DNA from: Membranipora membranacea
Taxonomy: Eukaryota > Bryozoa > Gymnolaemata > Cheilostomatida > Membraniporidae
Length of the DNA stretch: 60,000 nt
Direction of reading: 5' to 3'
Assembly (NCBI GenBank): GCA_914767715.1
Contig: OU612068.1
Location: 12,340,001 to 12,400,000 of the forward strand
In this document: positions 24,901 to 35,818 of the stretch, piece after piece
Numbering within the stretch: position 1 is the first letter of the stretch
Layout of the letters: each line of letters starts with the position of its first letter
The notes under the pieces: generated by a model
What the model saw: only the letters and a program-made list of their open reading frames with translations
Databases searched by the model: none
Told to the model about the DNA's origin: nothing
Position numbers and translations under genes: made by a program

Positions 24901-27389
24901 AATCATCAATAAACAAAGGAGATGATGCATCCAAAGTATTGCATTGTTTCCTGACTGATAGAAAAAATGCTCATTACTTTAATCATGTGATAAAGCAATA
25001 CAAATCAAGGTTTTGTTATATGAGATATGGAGCCTGATGTGCAACGCTGAAATTGAATTAGTGTGATCTTTCTTCTGGACTGACTGTTCACTACTCACCA
25101 GATTATTATGTTTTGCGGATATATCAGGGAGAAAGAGGCTAGGATTATGAGCTACTTGAGGTGACAGTGTACTACAGCTTGGTGATCCTACATCACTCAC
25201 ATGAGAGGAAACAACACTATCATTGTCTTCATCACTGTATATCCCTGACATCTAAAATATAAAAAGAGTTGAGCATATCCGATTATATCAGTTCATGAAA
25301 CATAAGCATAAAATGAAATACTATAAATTTTCAGATAATTGATTTGAGGGTTGCCAGCTGTAAAACAAAGTACCGCATTACTGGTCTAAAGAGAGACTTC
25401 ACCATATAATGTCACATCTGTAATTCTGAATACATCCCGTAAGACAACATTAAATTCACCAATGCATGCGAAGCAAAAAACATGTGTATCAAAAAAATTC
25501 CATGTCATAGTATAGTGTAGTTGTATCACAGAACATTGTGTTATTAACTTTGAAATTGAGGTAGGAGTCTTTTTCACAGCCTCCATGAGGAAACAGACAC
25601 ATAATGTCATGCTTTGTCACTCATAAGGACAAGCTCACATCAGTTCCACAATATTTTGCTCCCAGGGGGGTCGGGAGATCTGAAAACCCTATAATACCAG
25701 AAAACAGCATACGGGAATTTTTGACATGACCTATAAACTCACATCCTTGAGCTCTTCAGCAGCTGCGGGATCTCTCTCAGGATTATAGTCTTCATCATCA
25801 TCGTCATCAGGAAACTCCAGATCTGTGAAGTTAAGCTTAGCTTGCCGAGGGAATAACTTTGCAGGTGACAGCGGCCACGGATAAGGTATCTGTTAAACAC
25901 ATATACACAAATATATTTACATACATGTGGGTATTCTATATAACTGGTGTTATTCTATACAAATTGAAACATTGTTATTCTGCCAGGTGTAGGCCACTCT
26001 TGTTTAAATTATCTACTTGAAAAAAATATAAAATACCAACATTTTGATTGATATTTCTTGGATCGATCTACCTATGTCATAAGTATGTTACCTTAGCACT
26101 GAAAACACATGGTATTCTGATTTGTTTTATAAAAGATCAACGCTGGAATATTGATGTGCATACATCACAACTTTAGTTGGTAATACACTACAGGGAAATA
26201 TTTCATTTCAAATTTGCTTATTTGCTTATTTGCTTATTTACTTTACGCTCATCATTAGTGTTTGGCAAAAAAACTCAAACCAGCAATATCTATAATTTTT
26301 GGCCAGATTAAAAAGTTTCATGCAGTAGAATAAATCACTTACATTGCCATCCTCAGATAGCATCTGTTTCATCTTAGCTCTAGTCATCTTAGGCTCATAT
26401 GTGGCCTCTTGATGTTTAGATGTGTCCTCTTCTAGAGTGTTAGTCAGCATCTTCTGTACATCAGCATTCTTTATCACGTTCTGTAATGAAGGCACTGATA
26501 CAATTGAAAAAAGGTGGTCGTACAAATTAACTCTTATTGTCTAAAAATCTGAGGAAAGACACAATATGATGATGAAAACCTGCTTATTTTAGGAATTGGT
26601 ACGATGAACATTTCAATCTCCCGATGTGCAGTCACATTATCTTGGCAACTAATTTGTGAAACAAAATGGGAGCGAAAAAATTTCTCAATGAAGAGCATTT
26701 CAGGCTGTGTCTGTGTTTGAAGTAGTTTTCCAAGGCAAAGTGCAAGTCTAAATAAATCAATAAATAAATTGTAGGAACATTTACAAACAAACAAGTTGGA
26801 TTTACCCACATAGATGATAGATTTGACGTTAGTCATGGTGAGATTTTCAGGTATTGAACCACCGTCTCCATCTTCATTGCATCCTGAGGCTGCAGCCCTA
26901 CAACAATAATATACACCTTCATCAGAAGAGTCAGATCAGAGCAGAGCAGACATTATGCAAATAATAAAAGGAGTGAATAAAAAAAGCCTGAAGTACATCT
27001 TTGATTGCCTCTGATCTGTCACTCAATGTTTGTCTTCAAATGTGAGCAGACTTATTGGACAGTGATTTAAGCATACCTTTCAGCAGGAATTGAGCCTCTT
27101 TAGTCACAGGGATGCAAATCGTCTACCCAAGAATGAAATTTAAGGTGACAGGGCAGTCACTGATATCCCCCAAAAAAAGATCATTATAATAAGAAACTTA
27201 AGCATTTCACTCACTTTGAATGTATGTTACTCTCTTTAATTCTTTTAGTTCTAGAAGATCTTGTGGGCGTACCTTCATCGTCTGGCTGAAGGTCACGCTT
27301 CTTCTGCTTTGTCGGGGTTGCAGGTATATGAGCTTCAGCCTCATTTCCTATTTCTGCCTGCCCTTCGCTAGTTGCCTGGTCAGCTGAAT
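6908..27389 (-). CDS. GON4L: GON4L / YY1AP1-like nuclear regulator, 30 exons traced (5' end open)
   Basis: Exons in transcript order: 27389-27215, 26897-26810, 26480-26343, 25889-25743, 25251-25099, 24580-24485, 24128-23954, 23595-23479, 23067-22959, 22622-22451, 22092-22012, 21182-21075, 20706-20522, 20185-20014, 19527-19408, 19313-19288 (26-nt, tentative), 19203-19104, 18986-18491, 18170-18057, 17758-17606, 17159-17051, 15034-14899, 10935-10774, 10528-10341, 9844-9772, 9286-9161, 8689-8551, 8018-7877, 7429-7318, 6982-6908. All phases agree, giving at least 1394 residues. Landmarks are acidic stretches (DDDDDDEDYNPE, DPEYNVLAEAEPEADEDD), YEPKMTRAKMKQ, YVQILTQQ, a Myb-like WQPAED / LICMGMEEF block, two PAH-like helical blocks (FFDQLRTGVL...GFAAFLLP; LLDEFSTFFADAAPPKR), a Cys/His exon (CKCSCH...CDNCK) and a C-terminal SANT-like end. 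Human family members act in nuclear chromatin/transcription complexes; function here is inferred. The first exons were not resolved. Confidence 0.9.
7505..7778. repeat. Two interlocked inverted repeats (order A-B-A'-B') in a GON4L intron
   Basis: A is near 7511-7534 (AATACACACCAGGCGTCTGT) and its inverted copy A' near 7657-7684. B is near 7560-7645 (from GACTTTTGATT to GTGCTAGGTGAT) and its inverted copy B' near 7688-7775. The pairs interleave rather than nest, and A' abuts B'. Confidence 0.75.
8410..8490. repeat. Short tandem duplication (GTGAGAATTGAAGAAAGGCATCATTA-like)
   Basis: Two diverged copies of a unit of about 42 bases (GTGAGAAT(T/G)GAAGAAAG... and GTGAGAATGGAAAAAAG...CATCATTA) lie side by side in an intron of the GON4L-like gene. 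Confidence 0.55.
12631..14121 (+). CDS. Class A (rhodopsin-like) G-protein-coupled receptor, nested in a GON4L intron
   Basis: Two exons, 12631-12684 and 13045-14121, join in phase 0 (GAG|GTAAGA ... TTTTACAG|GAA) to give 376 residues. Exon 1 supplies the ATG and an N-terminus with an N-glycosylation site (NNST). The frame in exon 2 has no upstream Met before mid-TM1; a GTG at 13060 is not the start. Visible class A features are GN in TM1 (N52), LALAD in TM2 (D80), Cys109 and Cys182 for the TM3-ECL2 disulphide, MDRV at the end of TM3 in place of DRY (D133, R134), a basic ICL3 (KADRRKRN...KMKRKEEQR), and NFFLYC in TM7 in place of NPxxY. TM6 lacks the usual CWxP (LTAPS instead). It resembles invertebrate peptide-receptor families; the ligand is unknown. 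It lies antisense inside the GON4L intron 14898-10936. Confidence 0.93.
14227..14232 (+). terminator. Candidate polyadenylation signal AATAAA of the nested GPCR
   Basis: AATAAA lies 106 bases after the GPCR stop codon, within the host intron. Confidence 0.5.
15515..15590. repeat. 23-bp tandem repeat, 3 identical copies plus a partial copy
   Basis: The unit ATGCTTGTGGCAGAGCGAGA + CTG occurs three times without change and is followed by a truncated ATGCTTG. It lies in a GON4L intron and produces an apparent repetitive open frame on the minus strand that is not a gene. Confidence 0.9.
21253..21500. repeat. Direct duplication of about 105 bp, offset 142 bp
   Basis: The block GGCCATATTGGATATCGGGT through CTCAAGTTT(A/T)AACTCAATC occurs at about 21253-21357 and again at 21396-21500 with a few substitutions. 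It lies in a GON4L intron between exons 21182 and 22012. Confidence 0.85.
22240..22405. repeat. Fold-back element with GATCGCTCACTC motifs
   Basis: Repeated CGCTCACT/AGTGAGCG motifs form an imperfect hairpin bounded by GGTCTTTCAAT and ATTGAAAGACC, followed by a poly-C run. A diverged relative lies at about 50255-50400 in another gene's intron. Confidence 0.7.
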
Positions 27390-29634
27390 CTGAATAGTGA
27401 AGAAATTTTTTAGTTAACTTCTCACCTTATTCATCTTCATATTTGAAGCAGGAGAGTTATCCTCTCTTAGGTACAGGAACTGGGACCCATAGTACTCATG
27501 CAGCACCCTATACCCATGCCCACCGGAATCCCGGCTACTCTTTATATCAAAGAGGCAGAGAGGTTCTTTTTACTTCGTGTGGGGTGTGCAAACACACAGT
27601 TGACCTCCGGTCCTTTTGGTCACGCTCCGCAAGGACCTGCCTAGGATGAATGGCATGCCAGTACCAAATCACAAATAACTTCTCACCTTGCATCAAGGAA
27701 AAGATTACGATTATCAAATCTACAGACACAATCGGAAAACGGGTGGATATAACAGATCCATTATCAGGGCATAGTGGCGATTGTTGGGAATTTTCAAAGA
27801 GGGTGGCAATCTCGCTGTCCTTGATATTGCATTTGATTTCCATTGCAAACATACCATACCATATTGACATACATACCCATTTTGTGCTTAGACATAATTG
27901 AGACATGCAGTTTCTATGTAAACCTGAAGGCATTCGCTGTCTCCTTCTTCGACATCAATTAATCTGTTTGGATAAAATAAAAATATATAGGCATAACAAA
28001 ACAGGAACTGATAATTGAAAGGGTTGAAGTAATGTGTATGTTTGTTTGCCTGTTGAGCCTGAATGTAATCCCAATGTGACTGTAGTTAACTCCTTGCCTG
28101 CACTAAGCCTATGGTCCTAGATAGAACCATTGCAATCAGAAATCTTAAACACAACTGCCTGTGGATCTATGTGGATGGATGAAGATCATGGACTGTGACT
28201 GTGGTGGGAGTAGTATAAGCAGGGATTTATAAATTTTACTCCTCATTGGTAGAAGCCACAGGACAGGAGATATATATATATATACAACAATATAACAACT
28301 ACATATGTTTACATACATACATTGCACAGCTCTCAGTCTTATTGGTTGGATAATACTCACCTTGATGTTTGCAACAGTCTGCTCTTGTGCCAACTATATG
28401 TTACCTTGTTAATACAGGAAATTATGGGAGTAATAGAGATTGAAAGACAAATATAAATGCAAATCTGAGCAAATTTCTTGAAAATTGCTCACTTAAAACT
28501 TAACAAATGATTATACTCCAGCTGCTAAATCTCGGTTCTCCAATCAAAATGCACTGTATTTATGATGTGCACACAACTACAGGATTTTATTCAATTAGGT
28601 CTGAGAGTATTGTTGATAACGATTAGTTAGGCAATAGAGATAAGGTCTTCTGCGGTAAGGCGTTGACAGCGCCAATAGCAATTTGGTGAGCCTGTCTAGG
28701 AGTAACATATGATCTCGTGATAGAAGGAGCTGCCTCACACGAGAGGGATACACTCAATGTGAAGACATGCCATCGATTGACATATCAATTAACTTTGCTT
28801 TCATCATGGTTTCTTGGACAGTTTTTTTAAGAATATTGATGATTTTTGTTTTAACAAAGGCAAGAGAACTTGGAATTTAAAAACTTTTATTTATCAACAG
28901 AATATTACTTAATCTTAACCTTTTTCCTCAATGCATTCTACAATATGTATATGTACTTCATCTTATTAGCAAACTTTATTGCCATCGGCGACGGTTTTTT
29001 GATTTCTTGGTTTCAAAAAACCTAAAAACCATGGAAAAACAGAGTTTATGATGAACAAGTCTCGACATCTATCAATAGTGTCTGTCTCGACGAGACAGTG
29101 TCTCGAGGGGACAAGTCTCACGAGACGAAGACCGGGACTCAGACTTTGCAATCACTAGCTCGTTTAGCTATATGTCCTAATTCTCAAAATAGTTTCGTTG
29201 TTGCATAAAACATAATGCTTCTCAATAAGAACCACTGAATTATCATCCCGACTAATAAAGTCGGCCCATGCAGGCAGAGTCAGACTCAGAGCATGTCTGA
29301 ATTTTGAAGCTATTATAGCTGATAACAAAAACAACAACATGCCAATACCAACATCTGTGCGTGAGTGAGCTATCCAGTGTCCACACACTACAATACAAAT
29401 GACACGCTATTGTATGGACATCACTGTGAAAGAAGTTATCAATTGCATTATGTGCTTAGCAAAGTCAAGGTGCTGACAACATCCTGCTGTGATTGTTAGA
29501 GCAATGCTGTTGCACTAGCTGCCGACTTCTCAGCGTTTTTTGTCAGAGAGACCTATAGTTAAAACGCTCACAACCGCTGGATCTTTGTTTTGATGCACAC
29601 GTTGGCAAAATAAAGAGGGTGCAGAGCTAGAAAC
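27390..29634. other. Unresolved GON4L 5' exons and divergent promoter region
   Basis: The most upstream confident GON4L exon ends in phase 1 at 27389, so at least one more coding exon lies above. Candidate minus-strand splice donors are seen at 27685-27686 (CAAG|GTGAGA) and near 28360 (ATCAAG|GTGAGT), and a candidate short exon near 27923-27963 is read as LIDVEEGDSECLQ, but I could not chain them in one frame. The part from about 28400 to 29634 separates two divergent genes and probably holds both promoters; no TATA box was recognised. A (TA)n run lies near 28268-28284. Confidence 0.5.
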
Positions 29635-32600
29635 ATGAGAGCACATGCTAAATTAAAAATACTGATCTCAGCTGGAGCGATATCAACCATCATTTTTGTG
29701 GCGCTGTTTTTTCTTCAGGTTAACAGATCAAATTTGTTTTTGAGTTCAAATACGCTTATCTCTGTGAGCAGCAGGTGAGGCTTTTGGATTCATTTGATGT
29801 CAGCATACATATATCTGTTGTTTTTAACGTTCTTCACTGACTGTCCAAATTGTTATGTAATTTGATAAGATTAGAAGAAAATGGTTCTTTTCAGTCAGGG
29901 CTTTCATCTTAGATCATGATTTTAAACAATATGTTTATCAAAATATCCGTTGAGAGATTAGTGTCCTTGTAATTTTTTCGCTTCGTGATTTCTTAATATA
30001 ATTAATTAAATTATCGGACTCTGTACAGTTTCAAGATTGGGGATGAGTCAAAAGGATATGCAGATAACATTGAGGCATGGGTCAATCTGACATTGTCACA
30101 ATTATCCGATGATCAATCTGCCCTATCGCAGTATCATGATGAGTTAGCCCAATACAAAAGTATGTGTCATCTACGAAACATAACACTGAATGATGAAGAC
30201 TGCTCAAAACTATCCAAGGCTGAAGCACAAGAGAGGCGAGGGAGCTTTCCTATTCACTACGTATCGGGAATTCCAGGCAGCGGAAACGATTGGATTCTTT
30301 GGCTAGCCTCCATCAACCGTAAGAATTTGTGAGAATAATGGTAAACGATAGAATGATCAAATCTTTTCAGCATTGAAGCTATTATCAACAATAATCTATG
30401 GTCAGTCACATTCAACCCCCCCCCCCCCCCCACTCAAATAATAGTGACAATATAAATTTTTTTTGCCGCGACATATAAAACCGTGCATAGAACAAATATT
30501 GTGATGCATCAGGTGAATATTGTTATCACCTTCAAATCTCAAACCTTCAAATCACTTCCATATTAAACATAAACAGCTTTAGATTCAGAAATGCAGAAAC
30601 GTTGTCTTTTAAGTGTCGGGGGAAAACTTATTTGGCGTCGGCTTTCCCCGGCCCAAGCTTCCTTTGAATGCATATCTGTTTTACAGGCTACACCTGGCCT
30701 CTAAGAAAGATTCAATCTGATTGTGAACTGTACAACCGAATTTTATCCAGAAGATATAAAATGTTGGTTGATGGACAAAATACGACTTGTCTCTTTCTCA
30801 AAACCCATGAACCCTGGTACTGGGACACAGAACATAGCTTGATAGCAGACAAAGTAACATTACTCTTACGCCATCCATACGACTCGGCGTTTGCTGAATT
30901 CAAAAGGTCAGTGCTAATTACTGGATGTGCTTTACATCTGGGAACAAAGTTACATATTGCTAGTTCACCTGGCTCTAGGTATAAAAACTTAAGTAGTTTC
31001 TCGCATTAGGTCGATTCAGTGATATCGAGTAGTAAAATAACATTCATCGCGTGTAATACATTATAACCCGAGGGCCTCTGGGAATTAAAATATATAATAA
31101 AATATATAATATGTAAGTAACATTTTTACATTTTCATGAATAATTCTGTTCCTGATGCCTTCATGCGTTGCGGTATCATAATCGGCACAAGTCATCGTGG
31201 ATGGCATTCTCTTTGAAGAGTTTTTGTTGTTGACATCGAGGGTATGGGACTTAGCATTGATGAGAGGGAACATCACCTCTGCTCATTTAGTATGAAAAAT
31301 TTTAATTTCTTAACACGTTTATCTTTAGATTGAAATTGGAACACCGACCACGAGGCCACGATTCACTCAAAAAATCAGCAGATAAATTAAAAGTCTCTTA
31401 CTTCTTCGACTTAGCAATCAATCGCAGCCAACCAGGTATATAATTATGTCCATTTGAAACACTGTAACAGTACCGTTAGTCTCTGATCAAAAACATCGTG
31501 TTTTTTTATAGAATTACAAAAAAGCATGAATCTTTTGTTATTGCATGTCATAATAAGGATATCAATATCAAATACTTGCACCAAGCATGAGAGCTTATAT
31601 CATGCAGTAAATAGTTACTATTACTGTTTTGTGCGCCCAGCTCCTTTTCGAAAAAAGCGATGTATTGATCATTATTAATATTAATTGTTCAATGGCTCTT
31701 AGCCACCGCGCTAAAAATGTGGAAAAAAAAGCAAAAAAGAACTTTCACATGGAGAAAAATATTATATATTATTTGGTAGTTTTAAAAAGCTACATAACTA
31801 ACCAGGATTACACTTACAAATGGCAATGTTGAATTTTCAACAAAACAATTTCATAAGAAAAGGTAACAAAGAACGCTATTATCGTAAAAATATTAATCAT
31901 CTGCATGATTTTTTTTCAGAATGGGTCATCTATTTAGACAAACATGTGGACAAGTTTTTGAGGCATGCCACATTTTGGCTGACTGAGTACGATCGACCAC
32001 TCCATATACTCCTATACAGCTCTGTGATACAAAACGCTGCTTATGAGGTTGAAAGTATGCAGAGATTTTTTGGCTACCAATTCAGCAGCGCTAATTTCAA
32101 GTATGCTTCTCTGAAAAGTTTTTATCTTTTCCTCCCATTTCATATCATGGTACAGGCATTGAATGAGTGCGATGCTGATATTTGCATTCAGCAAGCTGTT
32201 ATCAAAAGTTCAAGATGTCTAGTAGTTGTTTCCCTGATTTTTATTTGGAATGCCCTAACTCAACATATGTTACTATAATACTTTTATTATTAATATTTCT
32301 TACGGAGAGCGCGAGTTTACCTAATACCTAATACCTAATTTACCTCTTGGTAATAAATTTTTGTTTCATTTATTCCCGTTATTTTGTTTTAGACGACATT
32401 GCTGTGTAATGTATAACACATTCAATCCTGAACTCAAGAGAGAAGCCAGTCCAGTTGATCAATACCGAGTAAGTGATGGTTTATAGGTCAAGTTGTATTG
32501 TCTACATCAGCAACGCTTTCTTACAAAACTTGGATGCTTTCTGTTGACATTAACTCAGCTTTGAGGTTTTCCAACAAGCTATATAATGCACTGGGGATGC

Positions 32601-33245
32601 TTTACCTTGTTATGTACATCGTGTCTTTTATTTTGGGAGCATCTCTCAGAAAAAGCACAAATGGATGATGTGTTAGTGCCCTAAAATATTATATCCTCCC
32701 ATAATTTTGGAGATAACCTTAAACTCAAACCCAGGGATATCCTGTTCATCAAAAGAAAAATATCACACGTCCAGCTCACTCACAACAGGTAAATGTAGGA
32801 TCTGTAATCAAATTAATTGATCCATCATCTGTAAGGGAGATATTTTGACGTTTCAATAACAGACATGTCCTTATCTAAGTTGTCGGGCTCGAATGGCTGC
32901 AAGTTTTCAGGAGTCTCGCATGTGGCCATTCACACCCTTTAACTGTAATCAGATTAACCATCTGAGTATGGTAGCAACAGAATTACTGAATAAGTGTCTT
33001 GCTTAACCCAAACCCTGCTGGTCCTAGCTGAAAACTTTTTCATCTTATTATTTATTTATTTATTTATTATTAATATTATTTATAATCTTATAATATATAT
33101 ATTTATTGCTCTTATTTTTATGTAGAATTTGACATTGGATACAGAACCAGAGCTCAGAGAACAGATTTCTGCAGCTTTGAAGCAAGTGCACGAGATGATG
33201 GACGTAAGATTTCCGTATGGCGCATACAGAATCGGCCGTGGCTGA
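29635..33245 (+). CDS. WSCD-like type II membrane sulfotransferase
   Basis: Seven exons in phase: 29635-29774, 30029-30318, 30687-30906, 31329-31435, 31920-32100, 32393-32468, 33126-33245, giving 377 residues. A short basic cytosolic tail is followed by one hydrophobic span (about residues 10-28), as in Golgi type II enzymes. The 5'-phosphosulfate (PAPS) loop is read as IPGSGNDWI at 128-136, where WSCD proteins have a PGSGNTW-type motif. The 3'-phosphate site is read as LLLRHPYDSAFAEFKR (202-217), typical of WSCD1/2. KTHE (182-185) and a Trp-rich middle also fit, as does FPYGAYRIG near the end. No WSC domain is seen in the stem, unlike vertebrate WSCD1/2. The acceptor substrate is unknown; the sulfotransferase role is inferred from these motifs. 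Confidence 0.88.
30417..30430. repeat. Poly-C tract in a sulfotransferase intron
   Basis: An uninterrupted run of about 14 C residues lies in the second intron of the WSCD-like gene. Confidence 0.9.
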
Positions 33246-33555
33246 GTATGATATGGTGTACATTGTTAGTTTGTATCTGAAAATTATAGCCTAAGGTGGC
33301 TGGAGACAATAACTATTATGACGATGCAAGCAGGAAATAAGTCCTAAACTCCCTGAAGCAAGTTGACCATAGTATCTCATAACTAAGCCCTGTGAGTTGT
33401 CACCACGTGGTAAAGTATCTGTGCAGTAAGGAATCTTGAGGCCTTCAGATCTCTAAGTCTAAGACTTCATTTTGATTCCACATTATTGCATTATTTGCAT
33501 TTGCAGAATTGAAGTTTGTTACAGCTTATGTTATTTATTACATAGTGGTTTTTGC

Positions 33556-33816
33556 ATTAGGTAAATTCGCGGCCTTGGTATTTATATTAAATAATCATTA
33601 ATTATAATCATTTTCATGGGGAAATCCAACTGAATAGATTTTATGATTAGGTATACGGTTTTTCAATGATATTGACATGAAACTTAGAATTATCTCCTCA
33701 TTGGTAAAAGGGAGACAACTTGAGTTCAAGTTGGATTCAGTTGGATTTTTCCATGAAAATGATTATAATTAATGATTATTTAATATAGATACCAAGGTCG
33801 CGAAGTTACCTATTAC
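33556..33816. repeat. MITE-like fold-back element, arms of about 80 bp
   Basis: The left arm (33556-33636, ATTAGGTAAATTCGCGGCCT..CAACTGAA) and right arm (33735-33816, TTCAGTTGG..AAGTTACCTATTA) are near-perfect inverted copies separated by about 100 bases. Ends read TAGGTAA/TTACCTA with possible TTA flanks. A stretch of TTACCTAATACCTAATACC near 32315-32340 in the preceding intron resembles its terminus. No transposase is present, so it would be non-autonomous. Confidence 0.8.
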
Positions 33817-34159
33817 CTACTTCTTTTTAATAAAAGAATGAAAATTCAATGGCTATTAAATATGATAAAAATTGATAATTTAATTTTGTGGAAAAGCAAG
33901 TAATCTTTTCTTCAATCCAAATCTTGGCGGCTCAAGTTAGGAAATTATAATAACGCCTATTATTGTCTTTGTCCAACCCTCCAATGTGTACAAAGTTGCC
34001 CAGATGTCCTCAAAACTCTTCCTCGAGTCAACATTGTGATTGGTAAACAGAAAGAAAGTTACAATTACTATGCGATTGTTCATATCTAGAGCACTGATGG
34101 TAAAATATAACCCAATTATTAGTTTGCATGATGATGAGAGACTTAGCACCAGTGAGGGT

Positions 34160-35100
34160 TGTCAGGGTTGCGAAACCTTCAGTTTAAATGAAATGAGATA
34201 AACACTGAAAAAGACCTGCTAGAAAACCTCACAACTATTGCAGCAAAATGGAAAAAAAGAAAGGTTAGCATTGTAAACGAGTTGTGTAGGCTAAGCCTGG
34301 GAAAGCGAGTCAAGCAGGAGTATCTCAGATTTACACAAAGAGTGAAGAGGAGCTAACACAATAGCATACAAGAACATAGTGCCCGTTGATGCCCAAGTCC
34401 AAAACAAATCCCTCAATTCAGTGAGAACATACCCTACTGGCTCTCAGTACTCATCACCTAAGAAAAATAAGACAGGAGGTACAAATTGAGCGTTACTCTT
34501 CACTCTAAACTTCAATTTGATATAGTTCAGGTTCGGAATATCTTCGATATTCCAGAGGTGAAATGCCTTATGTTGGCATTATCAACGAATACACCAAAGA
34601 AGGGAAAAAAGAGGTGGCAGGCACCATTGCATAAGAAAACAGGCTTTGTCAGTTCAATGATAAGCTAGAAAAGCATGCAAATACTGAAAAAAAGACGACT
34701 GCTGAAAACAAATATGGATTTAGAAACAATCCAACGTTCCCTCTGATTAAGGGATAAAAAAACCACACACCTAGTTTTCAAAGCTTTGGAATCCAGAGTT
34801 CAGAAAACCAACGAGAAAGGATCTCGAGACTAAATGTAAAAGCTATTGTATGGTTGTGGGCCTGCCACAAGCAACAGAGGAAGAAAAAAATGTCAACACA
34901 GATCACCTACTCTCCTTCGTAAGTCGGCAATAAAACAAAATTTGTTTCTCCCAGGCCAGACCGCAGCAGGGAGTTTTTGGATATTCCTGATATCAGAATT
35001 TGAAGTCTTCTTCTCTTACGGAGTGAGGGGAAAAAGTCAGAATAGCACAAATAATTTACCCTTCCAGTTTGGGAGAAACAAAAGAAAGCCGAAAACATAA
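34160..35100 (+). other. Purine-rich stretch with broken open frames, possible decayed coding sequence
   Basis: Base composition changes to A/G-rich. Frames such as LLENLTTIAAKWKKRK continuing to RVKQEYLRFTQRVKR (about 34215-34355) and a lysine/serine-rich frame near 34375-34485 look protein-like but are separated by stops and lack clear splice sites. I do not recognise the family. This may be a retrogene or transposon relic; evidence is weak. Confidence 0.25.
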
Positions 35101-35566
35101 CATTACACTAGAACAGTCCAGGCAGTAGGGCAATTAATCGCTATGCAATAGGTGCCTACCACTTAGGTATATATAAATATTCCAAATCAGGGGTGTCAAT
35201 GTCGCATCCACACATCAGATCAAAGGATTGTCATAGCAATCGAGGACGATTGCAACCAGGGGGGTGCACATGTTGTATCTACAGCAGCAAACAGGAGAAT
35301 TTCTATATCAACATCAGACACAATCAGAACATCCAATATCTGAGCCAGCATCATCATCCATACACTCAAACCTCGACTTGAGGACACGCAGTTACCAGCC
35401 AGTGCATATCACCTCGAATCGGGGACATGCAAATATATGCAAATCTAAATTCTATTCCTAATACCGGTGCCACCCTAACGCCAGAACCGTGACAACCATG
35501 ACAATGCAGTAAAGGTGGCACCAACAGAGACAATTCAGAATTAGCATGATGTCTAACTTACACCAA

Positions 35567-35640
35567 CCAACTCTTGTGGCCGAACAACCCACTCTTGCGG
35601 CCGATCAACCCACTCTTGCGGGCGATCAACCCTCTTTTTG
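35567..35640. repeat. 21-bp tandem repeat (CAACCCACTCTTGCGGCCGAT), about 3.4 copies
   Basis: Successive copies differ at one or two bases each and end in CAACCCTCTTTTTGCGG. They sit about 45 bp upstream of a CRE-like site and 80 bp upstream of a TATA box. Confidence 0.85.
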
Positions 35641-35682
35641 CGGTAATTGAAAATTGTGTTTAAATCTTGTTTTTTTGCTTAT

Positions 35683-35818
35683 TGACGTCAGCAGTTTTTT
35701 AATGTGTCTGGAACCATGCTATATAAGAGCATGATTCACCAATGGAAAGGATGATCTGTTTGGCGACCCTCTGGTCGACAAGCAGCGCTCTTTGTTTGCA
35801 ACTTAATTCTGAAGACAG
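35683..35818 (+). promoter_or_regulatory. Candidate Pol II promoter with CRE site, TATA box and first exon
   Basis: A perfect cAMP-response element TGACGTCA (35683-35690) is followed 30 bases later by TATATAAG (35720-35727). About 90 bases further a splice-donor-like GAAGACAG|GTCAGT occurs (GT at 35819). No coding exon could be linked downstream. An AATAAA near 36116 and a GTGGTGACTCC string near 36211 would also fit a solo LTR of a retrotransposon (about 35.57-36.25 kb), but no target-site duplication or second LTR is visible. Confidence 0.4.

Noticed and set aside
27443-27933. 128-codon minus-strand frame as the GON4L first exon
   Set aside because: Parts may be exonic, but no acceptor and phase combination gave a consistent chain to the exon at 27389.
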